Assembly: GCF_014905175.1 (NCBI RefSeq) | Contig: NC_057788.1 | Span: 21,918,154-21,982,153, forward strand | Direction of reading: 5' to 3' | From: Aphidius gifuensis | Lineage: Eukaryota > Arthropoda > Insecta > Hymenoptera > Braconidae | DNA: 64,000 nucleotides | In this document: positions 12,031 to 56,045 of the stretch, in pieces | Position numbering within the stretch: the first letter of the stretch is position 1 | Layout: every line of letters begins with the position of its first letter | Position numbers and translations under genes: made by a program | The notes under the pieces: model-generated | Databases searched by the model: none | What the model was told of the DNA's origin: nothing | The model's input: the letters and a program-made list of their open reading frames with translations, nothing else

Positions 12031-12397
12031 ATCATTGTTAATTTAAAGAAAAATTTATATAATAATAATAAACAATAAAAAATATTTAATAACGCTAATC
12101 AACATCACAATTTTTTAATATATATTTAAAAATTATTAACAATTTTATTTTTTACATAATAACAACTTATTATTTATTATCACAAGGTGGCGTAAGTTAA
12201 AGATTTAATAATAAAAATAAAAAAAAAAAACAAATGTGTATTTGTTAAAAATGCAAATGAAAAAAATAATAATTTTAGCTTTGGCCCTTAGCAGCCCTTA
12301 GCAACCATATACCGATCAAATATATTGATTGAATATACTCGAGAATTTAGGTTTAATAATTCTTTTAATTTAGTTATTTGATAGTGAATCCAGTAAA
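12031..12397 (+). other. Spacer between CCDC12 and DRC1
   Basis: Holds the CCDC12 3' UTR (several AATAAA-like signals at 12055-12085) and the DRC1 promoter. No other element recognised. Confidence 0.5.
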
Positions 12398-14943
12398 ATG
12401 ATTAATACATCAGAAAATAGACAAATGCAAGAAGAAACTACTGACAAATCCGAAGACATATCTGATATGTCACAAGATGCTCAACAACGAAAACTAGCAA
12501 GATGTATTCGTATTCAAAAAAGATTATATGTTGAAAATGAGTAAGAACAAATAGATTTAAATAATAAATTTTTATAGGAATTATATTTATTGTTAGCAAT
12601 TAATTTAAAATTAATTTTAATGAATAGACACAATGACATGGAAGATGAAGAAATTATTGTTGTTACTGAAACAGAAAAACAAATTAATGAAAGTGATGAA
12701 TTGTTAGAAAAATTAATCATCGAAGGTGAAGAAATTGTAAGTATTATTATTAAATTAAATTAAATTAAATATTTATTAATTTTAATAGTGATACTTTAAA
12801 TTGTCAGGTTTCAAATATTCGAGTTGCTAATGATGCACGTGAAAATCAAAGACGTGAAGATTTTATTGCTGTACGTAGTAATTTACTTGAACGATTGAAA
12901 AAAGAAGCTGAAATTTCAACAAAAAAATATCAAGAAATTGAAAAACAATGGTCATCAATACTTGAATTAAATGATCCACTTGACATTTATAATGAAATTG
13001 AATTGCAAAAAAATGAAAGATGCACAAAACTATTGGCCCAAAAAGATGTTATTATTGATGAATTAAAAAAAGAAATTAAAAATGCTGATGAAATTTTTCA
13101 ACAAGATCAAAAACAACAGAGTGATGAAATTAATTTGTTGATTGAAAGAATTGATACTCAGGTAACAAATATATTTATTTTTAATGAGGATACTTATTAT
13201 CAACTATAAAAAGGAATAATTATATTTTTTTTTTTTTTAGATCAACACAATTTCTAAAGCATATCGTCAAGAACTAATATTTATTGAGGATACATTAAAA
13301 AATGAACGAACTAATATTTTAAAAAATATCACCAAAGAGTGGAATGATTTATTTGAAAAAGGTCGTAATGAAGAAATGAAAGGAGTTGAAAAACGTCGTG
13401 AAATAATGAGTGATTATGAAAAACAAATGGATAATGTATTAACAGAAAATCAAGAACAATATAAATCTAGAAAAAAATATCTTGAAATTGAATGTCAAAA
13501 TCTTCAACAAGAAGTACAAAATATGAAAGTATTATGTATGATGAATATTGAAAAATTAGATTACAGTTATGCTGTATTAAAACATCGTGAAGATGAAAAT
13601 ATAATTGTTAAAAATCAACAAAAAAAAAGAATAAATAAATTATATGATACAATGAATAGTTTAAAAAAATTACATTCAGATATGAAAATTAAAACAGATA
13701 TTAAAATTGAAAAAATTCAAGAACAAGTATTAAAATCACAAAAAAATATACAACAATTAAAAGCTAAATCAAATTATTTTATAATTAATAATGATAAACA
13801 ATTTATGCAAATTTGGGAAATGAATAAAAATATTGCAAATGATTTAGTAGAAGAAATATTAAATGCAGATAAAATAATACATGAAAAAATATTAGCTATT
13901 AATCCAGAACCTTGTGAAGAAGATATTTTTAAAAATGATTATTTTCCATTAAATCATGAGCCAATAAAATCTGAAGAAAAAAATACAGATAATTTAGAAA
14001 AGTTATCCAATTTAAAAATAATATCATCACAAGAAACAAAAGATCAAGATAAAAAATTATTGAATGATATGATTAAAAAAATATCTGATAAAACAAGCTT
14101 TTTAGTTGAAGATAAAACAAATGAATTGTTATTATCATATGGAGAATTAAATAAAATTATAATAAAACTTGATATTGTTTTTCAATCATTAAATATAACA
14201 TCAATTGATCAAATAAATTTATTGATGGAATATTTTCTACCATATACATTTTGTCCAACATGTGATGAACTAATAAATAAACCCCCAACTCCTGAAAAAT
14301 CTGAGGAATCAAAAATACTTACAAAGTGTCATGAAAATTTACCTGCTCGAACAAAACAATTGATTGATAATGTCCAAAAAATATTACCACATCAAATTGA
14401 AAATAATCAACTTGTTTTGATGACTGATAAAAATATTGAGCAAGTTAAAAATAAAGAATTCAATTGTTCTAAAGATCATGTTCTTGAAATTGAAACGAAA
14501 CATGTCATAAAAGCTCTGAAGGAATTTATTGAAAAATATCATGAAGATATAAAACATGAAATACCACAAGATTATAAAAAACAAAATACTTCAAAGAATA
14601 TTTCAGAAAAAGAAATTAATGAATATTGGAAAAAATATGAGAATATATTTACAGATGAAAAAATAAAACTTTGGGATGGTTTAGTGGATGGTTTACATAT
14701 GTATCGTGGAATATTAAAAGAAAGACAAAAATTAATTAATGAAACTGAGTCATTGTATGAACAAAATTTGGAACTTTGTCGTCTTCTTGATACTTACAAA
14801 GATAAAGTAATTTAAATATACACTTTGTACTAAATTTAAACCAAAACAATCAATATAATTCTTTTTTTTTTTCATTAATATTTCAGCCAAAAACATGTGG
14901 CATTAAAAAAGCTCCAACTACAGCAGATAGTCAAAAATCATAA
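12398..14943 (+). CDS. Drc1: Dynein regulatory complex subunit 1 (CCDC164)
   Basis: Five exons (12398-12540, 12628-12736, 12808-13161, 13241-14806, 14887-14943) give 742 residues, almost the length of human DRC1. The protein is nearly all coiled coil and very rich in Lys, Glu, Gln and Asn. Diagnostic segments are VSNIRVANDARENQRRE with FIAVRSNLLERLK, then EKQWSSILELNDPLDIYNEI, and the SYAVLKHREDENIIVKNQQK block shared with DRC2. DRC1 is a scaffold of the nexin-dynein regulatory complex of motile axonemes, so in an insect expression in sperm and ciliated chordotonal neurons is expected. The last exon is short; reading through its donor at 14807 would end the protein two codons later, so a slightly shorter variant is possible. 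Confidence 0.9.
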
Positions 14944-15131
14944 ACAACACAATTGAAAAGAAAAAAAAAAAAAAAGAGATAATTAAAATGTAAAATACTT
15001 AATTTTCCTGACATAATAATACTTATAAATTTTTATTCAATTTAATTTTTTTTAATAATTAAAACATTAATTGCGTTACAGCTTATTGGTACTAATGAGC
15101 ATTATGATTTATCAAGTATACTTGTAGTACC
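14944..15131. other. Convergent 3' ends of DRC1 and the zinc-finger gene
   Basis: Short spacer holding the two facing 3' UTRs. A pure A run at 14960-14975 and an AT-rich stretch; nothing else. Confidence 0.4.
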
Positions 15132-16812
15132 TCAACAATGATTATTATTATTAAATCCACCAGAAACAAAATGACCATGTAATGATGGTTTTTTATACAT
15201 ATTCATTCTGTCATCTGATCGCAATTTTTTTTGATACGGGAAGAATCTTTTTTTCCTACTTTTATTGTTATTTTTCTTGAGTCTTTGTACATGTCTTCTT
15301 GATACAGTATGCTGTAATAATATTTATTTACATTAAACAATAATTAAACTTTAAAAATTTAAAAACAAAAAAAATGATACTGACCACTTCATATTGAGCT
15401 TCAGAGTTGAACATTTTGTTGCATAATTCACAATTCAAAGTTATGATTCTGTTTGTTGTTCTGGGCATTAGTGGATTGTTTGATGAAGCAACTAGACTTG
15501 AGTCATCTTGTGAAAGCTCGTCATCATTCCAACCACCTGAGCATCAATGTGCAATCAAGACTATTTGTAACTAGTTTGTAATAATAATAAATCAGCTTAA
15601 GGCTACATTTATGGTGCAAAAATAAATGCTCATGGTCAAAATACTGATAAATAATAACACAAATAAACAAACAATCAATTTCTGAATTTTTTTTTAAATA
15701 ATAAATACCAAACGTTTGTTTATTTTCTTTTTTTTTTTCAACAAAACAATAGATTACAGAAGCTCAAACAATAATAAAGCTTTACAAAATAATCATTAAT
15801 GATAAATTTAAAAGTGCCTTTGATTTATCAACAAACAAACAAATAAATATATATATTTCTAAATTTATATAATATGAATACTTATTTTACATCAGTCTTT
15901 TCGATGAATAAATAAATAAATTTACTTGAAATTAATTTGAAAATAATTGAACAATAAACATAATCTACAAAAATAATAACAAGAAAAAAAAAAAATATAT
16001 AAAACAAATACAACATTAACATAACAAATGTAATAACACATTAATAAATACTTGAACAGGTCAATCGTAGTGCAGCAAGTAATAATTACACAAATAGATG
16101 AAAAACAAATGTCAACATCATCAGCATACATGCGAATGTAAATAGAATCAAGCAGTAAATAAGTATCATGGAATTTTTTTCAACTAAATTATTTAAATAA
16201 ATAATTCTTCTATCATCATCAACATTGAATTTTTGTAATGAAAGTTGTTCTTTTTTTAACTTTGGTTCACAATTCCTTGAATTACCTTTTGTTGCTTTTT
16301 TTTTATGTCGACTGCCTGAAAATAAATATGATAATACAAGATAAATTTAATTTTACCCAATTGTAGTTGTATTGATGATGAATAATTATATAAAAGTTAC
16401 AAACCATTGAGATGTGTTTGTAACTGTTGAATTGAATTAACAGAAACATTGCAGACTCGACAATCAAGTGAATTTTTTTCTTCATTTTTTGTGAATGGAA
16501 CAAAATTTTGTTCTTCCAATGAAGCCATGATCACTTTTGATCGCACCTGTAACAGTCAAATAATAAATTTATGACAAATAAATATTATTATTGTTTTATT
16601 ATTATTATTATTATTAAAATAATTACTTGTTTAGCATGTCGTGAACCCTGCAAATGTGCAGCAAGAACAGTTTGACTGGTGAAAAATTGATTACAATCAT
16701 TACAACGAACAAGTGCTTTATTTGTTGACAAAGATTCTATATTGTCAGCTTCTTTTATCACTGGATTTTTATGTGAAGCATCCATGATGGGATGATGTGT
16801 AGCAGTAGCCAT
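15132..16812 (-). CDS. JAZ/U1-type C2H2 zinc-finger protein, three fingers
   Basis: Five exons (16627-16812, 16405-16546, 16286-16315, 15385-15536, 15132-15311) join in phase into 229 residues. Three fingers share C-x2-C-x12-H-x5-H spacing: CNDCNQFF..HLQGSRH, CRVCNVSV..HLNGSRH and CELCNKMF..HTVSRRH. The third is assembled exactly by the donor at 15384 and the acceptor at 15312, which supports both sites. The wide His spacing and the HLxGSRH ending are those of the JAZ/ZNF346/ZNF385 group, whose members often bind double-stranded RNA or act in the nucleus. The C-terminal tail is basic (KKNNNKSRKKRFF) and looks like a nuclear or nucleolar signal. I chose the first ATG; a GTG codon further up is not a start. 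The exact orthologue is not recognised. Confidence 0.8.
16086..16315 (-). CDS. Alternative last exon of the zinc-finger gene with hydrophobic tail
   Basis: If the internal donor after the second finger (AAAG|GTAATT, cut at 16286) is not used, the frame stays open for about 66 more codons to a TAA at 16086-16088. The tail first reads as charged linker (EPKLKKEQLSLQ, then FNVDDDRRIIYL) and ends in MILIYCLILFTFACMLMM plus a few more hydrophobic residues, an apparent membrane segment at the very C-terminus. Such a product would have 185 residues, two fingers and a tail anchor. No transcript evidence is available, so this is a prediction. Confidence 0.35.
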
Positions 16813-17125
16813 CCTATTTATTTTTGGCACTTTTTAACATATAATATAACAAATCAAATAATTCAGTTGGAATAAATTTTTTTAATTTAATATTTGTATA
16901 AACAAAAAAACTACAAATAAATTAACAGTTATACTTGCTAAACTTGAATTTTCACTGAAAACTTTGGCACAAAAGAAAAAAAAAAAAAAGATTTCTAATG
17001 GAAAATAATATTATTTACTCCAACTTGCTCCAAGTTTATTCTTCTCCAATGAGAATTCAGAAAAAAAAAATAAATAAATAACAATAAGTATTGTGAATAC
17101 ATGCGCAAATTATTATTTGGCGATA

Positions 17126-17157
17126 TATCGATATTTTTAATGAGCGATATATCGATA
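17126..17157. promoter_or_regulatory. Two DRE (TATCGATA) elements
   Basis: Two perfect TATCGATA palindromes, at 17126-17133 and 17150-17157, lie within a duplicated gcgatatatcgata setting about 315 bases upstream of the zinc-finger start codon. TATCGATA is the binding site of DREF and BEAF-32 in Drosophila and marks housekeeping core promoters. They most likely belong to the minus-strand zinc-finger promoter. Confidence 0.6.
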
Positions 17158-17159
17158 AT

Positions 17160-19600
17160 TGTGTTTCCTTGACAACTTCATTTAACTTTTGATTTATTTC
17201 AATTTTTATTTATTTGTTTTATTTCAAAATTAAAAGAAAATTTACATGAAAATTAATTGATATATATTTTATTTGAATTTGTAAAAGTATTTTTAATTGG
17301 CAGGCTATGTAATTAAGGCTTCTTTCCACCACGTTCGGCATATTTAAGATGTAGAAAGACACCACTCAGTGTCATGCGCAAAAAACAAAATTTTATAAAG
17401 AAAAACTTGGAAAAACTTTTTTTTTTTTCGTATTTTCTTAGCAAAAAAAAAAAGCTGTTCCCTGCGCATGAAACTAGTACGCTAATATCCGAAATCCACT
17501 TGGAGCTTGTTGTTGCGTAAAGAAAAGCTCTCATTCAATTTATTTTGCTACATTTATTTATTTTCTATTTATATTTGATTGCTTTTAACCCTTAGTTTGC
17601 TTTTTTTATTACGTTATTTTTTATCTTTCAATTTGACGTTTTTTTTTAAATTATTTATTTCAAAACCAATCAATATAATTGCTGAGTTTTATTGCACAGA
17701 AAACTTGCAAGTCAACTCCCTCAATCCAAGGATAATGTTGCATATTTTAAATTATTCAAATAATATATTGAACTGACTTCTTGGACATAAATAATAATCC
17801 TACATTTTAAAATGAGCAATAATTTTGCCATCAGCCCATCACTGACGTTGTTGTTTTGGTGCAATAGTTGATAATTTCTTGCGAAAAAATTGTCATGCAA
17901 ATATTCTTTTAGATAACTAGGTATTCTTATGTATCACTGAATACATAAGAAATTTTTTTTTTTTTGGGAAAGCATCAGAAAGCATATATGTTTTGATGTT
18001 TTATGTATGTAAGTCAGTGAACGAGAAGCGATATTACGTCACAGTCAATAAGTGTGCGTGAACTACGTCACTGCACAAAATGGCCGCTAAAAAAGATATA
18101 CTCAATTCCCCTTGAACCCACTCCAATGTACAAACTGTCTTCATACACAAGCAGCCTGTTGGAAAATAAGTGGCCTAAATTGTAATTGCCCAAAATTGCC
18201 TTCAAATTACAATTCAACTTTTTTTCTCGTTCAAAGTTAACTGTATTGTTAAAAATTAAACACATTGTTAACAAACTTATCCATATAAACCCAAAATTAA
18301 CATTAGGCTCAATTTTTTTTTTTCACCAATTATCCAATGATAACTTTGGTTGAGAAAAAAACATTGTAAATTAAACTGCTGAATTTGGAAATTAACAAAA
18401 AAAAAAAAAAGAGTGAACGTGTAAAAAAATAATAATGAATGATGACTCTACAAAATATTTTGAAATTAAAAATAATTATTATTAATACCTGTCTTGCAAA
18501 AAATATATTAGAATTTATATTTTTACTTAAAAAAATGAGCATTTAAATTTTACAGTTGAAAGAATTGAGCGTTAGATTATATAAAGTGAGTTGAGCACAA
18601 CTCCAACAACAAAATAACACTTGGGCCAAATAATATTTATAGAGATAGTAGAAGCATGAATTAATTTTAATTAATTTCTCGTCGACCAGACACAATCACA
18701 AATTTTAATTTATTATTTTAATTATTCAACAACAACAACTGAAAATGATTTGCAATAATTCAATTATAATTTTAGCAATATATTTTTTTTAAACTCTTCA
18801 GCTTACAATAATTGTTGTAGAATAAATTGATCATAAAATGGATTTTATTGAACGATCATAACTAATTGATTTGTTTGATATAAATTTATTTTTATACTCA
18901 TAATGAGATTGACATAGAATTTCGTTGTGCTATAATGAGTCTTATTTGAAATATAACTATAATTTTCATTCACTACTAAACTGTTTTTATTTATTGCAAA
19001 CTCATTATTTAAATAAATAAAAAAATCAAACAGTCATCATATTGCTCGTTTAATTGGTAAAAAAAAAAAAAAAAATAGATATATTTATAAACATGTGAGA
19101 ATATGAATAAACAAGAAATGTAAAAAATTAAATTTTAAATAATTCATAATCATAAAATGTAGAATCATCATAGGCAAACACATATAAAAACTGTTTTACG
19201 TACAATACAAAACAAATGTTTATAAATGCGTATAAATAAATGTATGTAAATTGTAAAATATGAAATAAAAAAATATAAAATAAACGTAAATAAATAAAAA
19301 TATGTGTACGAATAAAACATCGATAAAACTGTAAAAATATCGCGGCTGCGTCGATTCCATACAATTTCATGGATCCAAATACAGAGGAGTGCTTGTATGT
19401 CGTGTTTCACGTCGTAGAAAGTTGAAGAGCCAGAGAGGGAAGGTTTTTAGCAAAAAGAAATAAATATATATATATATTCTGAAAAATATATACACAGTAT
19501 AAAAAAAAGGAAATAAAAAAAATAAAAAATAAAAAATAATAAAAAAAAAAAAAAAAATTGAATAGAATGAGAACTACGGACTTGAAAAGAGATTCATAAA
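17160..19600. other. Intergenic region upstream of spen
   Basis: Mostly A+T-rich. One G+C-richer patch at 18000-18150 has two CRE-like acgtca boxes (18036-18041 and 18065-18070) and a YY1/Pho-type aaaatggccgc at 18077-18087. Open frames here are short, rich in Phe/Ile and have no family features, so I call no gene. Confidence 0.45.
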
Positions 19601-19619
19601 GAGATAGAGAGAGAGAGAT

Positions 19620-20050
19620 GCATAAAATTGTAGTGGAAAGACTGAGAGTGAGAAGACTAGCGAGAAGAGCAGCTCGGGGGTTCGGGCTAGCTCGTTCGAC
19701 CCGTTCGATCCCTTCTTCTTTACTTGGCCTTGCGTCGAATTCAACGCGCGAGAGATCCCCACCTCTATTTTTTTCAGTAACTAGCAACCGCCATACAGCA
19801 ACGCTGTCAAAAACGTTTTATCCCCACTATTGAAAAATTTCAGCCACCTCCCCGGCGGGGATGCTGGATCGTGATCGCAACTCGCCTCAACGACTATGTA
19901 GACTCGTTTCTTGGCTAGTGTATTCCCCTACCACTATCAAAAATACGACTGGCTAGCGAGCCGCACTACGCTCCCGCCACGGTGACGTCACTTCGTGTAG
20001 TGTAGTGCAGTGAAGAGGAGCAAAGTTAGCTCCGTTTGTGTGTATGCCCC
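19620..20050 (+). promoter_or_regulatory. Probable main promoter of spen (G+C-rich island)
   Basis: The only sizeable G+C-rich, CpG-containing island in this intergenic interval. It includes a perfect CRE, tgacgtca, at 19983-19990, and just after it a gtgtagtgcagtgaa stretch with Inr-like motifs. It is followed by about 1.5 kb of leader-like DNA before the spen start. No TATA box stands out. Promoter role is inferred from position and composition. Confidence 0.5.
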
Positions 20051-20479
20051 AAAGTTAATGAGTACTAAAGTTAAACTAGGGTGGAATTACTTATTTCAAC
20101 GTAAATATATTTATTATTTATAGTTGGCAAAAAAACAAAAATAAATTTATATATATAAATATATAAATTAAAAATATCTAAATGCTTGTTTTATTGTTAT
20201 ACATTTAGTTGTTTTTATAATTATTATTTGTGATTCATTTATATATATAAAAAATTAAAAAAAAAATAAAGTGAGAACGTTACAACAGTGTTTGGTAGAA
20301 TTTGTGAAATATTAAATTAAAAAAAAAAAGAAAAAGAGTTATACGTGTGTTAAATATATATATTCTACCTGGTGTGGATTAATAAACAGGCTTCAGCGTA
20401 ACAAAATATTTGAAGAAAAAAAAAAAAAAAAAAAGAAAAAAAAGTTTGGCAAAAGGCCCGGAATAAAAGCAAACAAGAG

Positions 20480-20555
20480 TTGTCTCACTCTTTCTCCCAC
20501 TGTCTCTCTCGCTCTCTCTCTCACACTCTCTCTCTACCATTGCCTCTCTTTTTAT
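20480..20555 (+). promoter_or_regulatory. CT-repeat tract, GAGA-type sites, in the spen leader
   Basis: A nearly continuous run of ctctct units (several GAGAG cores on the minus strand) ending in a tttttattcag acceptor-like signal. It may serve as a GAGA-factor/CLAMP platform near the promoter, or as the polypyrimidine tract of a leader intron. Confidence 0.4.
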
Positions 20556-20708
20556 TCAGTGGTTTTAAAATTATGTTGATATAGTGATGTCCTCGTATAA
20601 GTAGTTATCTTTTTTTTTTTTTTTTAATTTTTTTTTCTTTTGGTGGAAACAAGGTAGATAAACAGCAATTGTTAAGAGGCATATATATATTTTTGTTTAT
20701 TACAAGTG

Positions 20709-20978
20709 ATGTTTGTCGAAATGGAACGTATTACTGGCGTGTGTCGTTATAGCCTCTTCATAATGTGACGTGGTGATTAGGATCTTTTAGATTAGTGATG
20801 TACCATGTGGCATTCAGCAACGATAATACTTGCTGTTGCCAGTGGTTTAATATTCAACGACACGTCGGCGGTTGAAGCGCTGTTTCATTGTGAGTGCTTA
20901 ACCCTCGTACCATTTTCTTTGCGCTGCCACGACAGCCCCCGTAAACACGGGGTCACCATTTTCTTTGTATCAAAGTGA
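20709..20978 (+). other. Two small upstream ORFs in the spen leader region
   Basis: A 19-codon ORF (20709-20768) starts MFVEMERITG. It is followed at 20805-20978 by a 57-codon ORF starting MWHSATIILAVASGL, which looks like a signal peptide with a cleavage-like SAVEA and then a C-x-C pattern (FHCEC). A consensus donor, GTGAGT, lies at 20890, after the first 28 codons of the second ORF, so it could be a signal-peptide exon. The C-x-C after cleavage recalls the start of TGF-beta type I receptor ectodomains, but no following exon is found in the window. Confidence 0.35.
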
Positions 20979-20999
20979 TTAAGTGTGTATAATAAGCAG

Positions 21000-21085
21000 T
21001 GTGATTATACACACACACATATATATACATATATACATACATGTATATATGTATATATGCGTATATATATATGTATAATTTTATT
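21000..21085. repeat. CA/TA microsatellite in the spen leader
   Basis: Alternating acacac and atatat units with short tacatg interruptions. Simple-sequence DNA; likely polymorphic. Confidence 0.6.
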
Positions 21086-21493
21086 TATATATATTCATTT
21101 AAGTGGTGTTGAAAAAAGAAGAAAAAAAAAAAGCTGTGAAATAATCACTAAAGTTTGATAATATAATTAAGTTTAAGAAATTAATTTTTACAAATTTGTG
21201 TGAATAATTATTTAAAAGTGTGTTCGTGCATAAGGATATAACACGATAGTTGCATTTTATTAAAAAAAAAAAAATAAATAATATTTTATATGAAATGATG
21301 ATTATTATTATTGTTAAGTGAGTGAATTGTGTGTAGTGCTATAAAGCCCGCGAATTTAAGAGAAAAAAAAAATAAGAAAAAAAGTTTATACAAGTTGGTG
21401 TTTAAGTATATCATCAAGGAAATATTTGTTTTGTTTTGACGTTGTGTATCGTTGTACAGTGCCATCAAACGAAAACACAACATCCGATCCCAA

Positions 21494-21512
21494 ATGAAGA
21501 GTTCGGAGCAAA

Positions 21513-21520
<8 letters not shown>
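21494..21520 (+). promoter_or_regulatory. uORF overlapping the spen start codon
   Basis: An ATG at 21494 opens an 8-codon frame (MKSSEQNG) that ends at TAG 21518-21520, three bases beyond the spen ATG (21513-21515) and in another frame. Ribosomes using it would pass the true start, so it could lower spen translation by leaky scanning. The spen ATG itself has a favourable context (gcaaaatgg). Confidence 0.5.
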
Positions 21521-52809
<31,289 letters not shown>

Positions 52810-55800
52810 GACCAGCTATTAACCCGGATCATGATTTATCTATCTGCGATTTTTAATCCATTTTATTCATTATTAACAGTCATGCGAGTCAGGCAATTCT
52901 AATATTCTGCAAAATTCAGATTTAGAAATTGTTCGGGGCATGAAGCCTATCGTGTGGATCCAAGTTATTGAATAAAATAAATTTAAAAAAACGTAACTAA
53001 TGCTAAAAAAAAAGAAGAAAAAAAACTTTAATTTAATTAATAGTTTTTTTTTTTTTTTTGCATAAATATGAATAGCAAAGGACTTATGTCCTCAGTTACA
53101 AATTTTGACAATCAAACGAAAAAAACAACTGGCTAATAAGCTGGTTCCAACTTGTAAAAGTTGGTAATGAGAAAAATAAAAAATAACAAAACAAATACTG
53201 TTTGAAAAACAGATGGACACAGGGCTATTGTGATAAGTGAAAAAGTAAATACAATTTATAATAAACAGTGTGTGTATATAATATATGTACAAAAAATACC
53301 TATCATTATAAAAATAATATATTTACGTGCTTATTAACAATTGATATTAAATTATGAAGCTCAACAACATGTATGTCCTCATTTACTTGTTAGCATGCAA
53401 TGATGATGTTTATCGGAATGTCCAATGACATTATTCTTGGTCTATCCAAAAAACACATCAGACATGTTTCCTCTTATCTCTCACTCATCTTGACCATGTC
53501 TCATACTTTAAACAAAAAATAACTCTCAACAATCTTTGTAATTTTTTCAACTATGAGACAAACAACATGACTAGACAAAACAAAACAAAACAAATAAACA
53601 TACATCCAAATCAAGAATATATAAATAAAAAAAAAACTAGGACAAACAAATAAAACAAAACTAATCATCTATAAATACGAGTTATATATTATAAGACATA
53701 GATTTTAATGTTCTATAAGCTTAAGTGAGCCAGTGAAGGCATAAATACTGTGATTTTAATTATTTAACGATATATCTAGTGTAACAAAAGAAAGAGGTTT
53801 TTAAAAAATAAAAAAAAACAATACAACAACAAAAATAATAATAATAATAATGTGGCTGTTCCAGTTCAGCGCGATACGTGATGTGTTTTTGTATAATAAT
53901 AAACTATATGAATACCTATGTATTATATATGAATTGTAAACAATATTTGAAACTATCTTTATGAAAGCTCTTGACTATCCGGTCAAACTAGAAAGTAATG
54001 AAAAATATAAAATGAATGATGGATAGTTAAAAAAGAAAAAAAAATAAATAATTTGTAGAATGCAGAACAGAAAAAAATAATAACAAATAAAAAAAAAAAA
54101 GGACTACCCATCTCAAATTATACATAATATAATTATGTTTATCTCTCTTAGTGTACTATAAAGTTCCTTAAGCAGAATATATCATATTAATATTGCTACA
54201 ATTAATTATTATTTACATCTAGTTATACCAATATGTACAATATGAAAATTTATAATATTTATGATTATTACTATTTATATTGTTATTATTATTGTCATTA
54301 TTATTATTATTATTGGTAATAATATTTATTCATTATTAATTTGGTACTAGATTGTTACTAGAAAAAAAAAGAATAAATTAATGTTGTTATTTCCTTGTTA
54401 ATAATTTACATTGTTAAAAAAAAAAAAAGGAAAAAAAAAGGTAACAAAACTATCATTAATTATATTTCACACTCTGATTTATCACTGACAAATATAGTTG
54501 AGCAGATAAATAAAAAAAAAAAATATAAAGATCCAATGGATTGTAATTTTAATGATAATCTCAAAACTTGAAATATCATTGTGCTCCAGATATGATAATA
54601 ATTTACTTAAGTGTATCATAAAAAAATCCATAATGAAAATTTAATAACTCATAAATGCAGGTGTATATATCATACTACAAAAAAACTATTTGCATATTGA
54701 AAAAATAAAATTAATAAAACATTTTTAAATGACACTAACGTCTCATTAAAAATGTTTTATTATTGTTAAAAAAATTTTTTAAAAATACTAAATAAAATTC
54801 ATAAAAAATGCATTTATATGAAAATAAAAAATAATATTTCATGTTAGATTAAATTAATAATCCCAAAAGAAGAAAAAATAAATAAATAAATGGAATTATT
54901 TTCATTGGACCATACTATTAATTCAAATAAAAAATCAACAAACTTTGTAAGTTTGTTTAAACGAAAAAAAAAAAATAGCTAAAACAAAAAAGAAAAAATT
55001 AATGCATTTGTAAAAGCTGTTGTTTGTAAAACAAAGTTTCCACTAAGTAAAAAACCTATAAATATATAAATTAAAAAACTATAAAAATAAATAATAATAA
55101 TAATAATAATAATGATAACAATAATAATAGTAATATGTGTTAAGTAAAAGTATACTTGACAATTGACGTGATTAAAAATATTCTGCCAATTTTCATAAAA
55201 GTTATTTGAAAATAAAAAAGAAAAAAAAATACAGAATATATCACGATATAACGTAGTATCTCGTGAGCGTGTGCATGTACAGTGTAAAAGATGCTTTGTT
55301 CATATGTACAGTTATTAGGAATTAAGCAATGAATGATAAAAAAAAAAAAATAAATAATTTAGATTTAAATAAATAAAATTAAATAAAACAAGAAATAATA
55401 AAAAAGTCATATGTTGAAGTTACAAATAAGTTACGATTATTTAAATACGTGCACATTGAGCTTAATTTACTTAATCATTATTGTTATTATAATTTGTGAA
55501 AAAGCTAAATTTTTGTGTTATAGTTATTAAAAAAAAAAAAAATTAATTAAATAAAAGAAGACAAATTATTTGAATAAAATTATAAAGCTAATGTGTACGT
55601 GTTTGATATCGTAAGAAGCTTATACCTTTCTTGTAAAATATTTGTGAATATATCATTTAATTTTATCTTATATTAGGATACTGATATATATGTATATATT
55701 TATATAATATATATTAATAGATATATACATATATATCTTGACTATATATATATAGAACAAAAAACAAAATATGTTTGTTTACTCAAGTAAGGAAAAAAAA

Positions 55801-56045
55801 AAAAAGAAAAAATGTACAGATATCACTTTTTTTGTTTTGTGTTATAATGTAGTTATTAATAATTATATGGATAACGATAATAATAACTTCAAGTAAAAAA
55901 AAAAAAAAAATTACTCATTTTTTAAATAATTTTATTTTCTTTTATTAATTAATTTTTTAGTTTATATTTTTTTTTTCTTTTAAATAGTGTAAATACAAAA
56001 ATAATACTTTATTTAATTTTCTTTTTTTTTTTCTATTGTTAATAA
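52810..56045. other. spen 3' UTR and convergent spacer to NPRL3
   Basis: 3.2 kb of very A+T-rich DNA with many AATAAA-like signals, so poly(A) choice cannot be fixed by eye. Simple repeats: AAT-type runs at about 53834-53849 and 55090-55110, TTA-type at 54275-54315, and TA-rich DNA at 55680-55760. No RNA gene or coding frame seen. Confidence 0.5.

Noticed and set aside
15922..16131. Minus-strand frame starting MYADDVDIC, which resembles the YADD motif of reverse transcriptases
   Set aside because: Only the four-residue motif fits; the rest is Phe/Tyr/Cys-rich A+T-type translation with no other RT block, and it overlaps the zinc-finger tail frame.
17313..17534. Minus-strand frame ending MTLSGVFLHLKYAERGGKKP
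   Set aside because: The last 20 residues look protein-like, but the upstream part is poly-A/T translation and no known family ends this way.
19407..19833. Overlapping open frames on both strands in the G+C-rich island upstream of spen
   Set aside because: Arg/Ser-rich translations with no family features, and the site fits a promoter island better.
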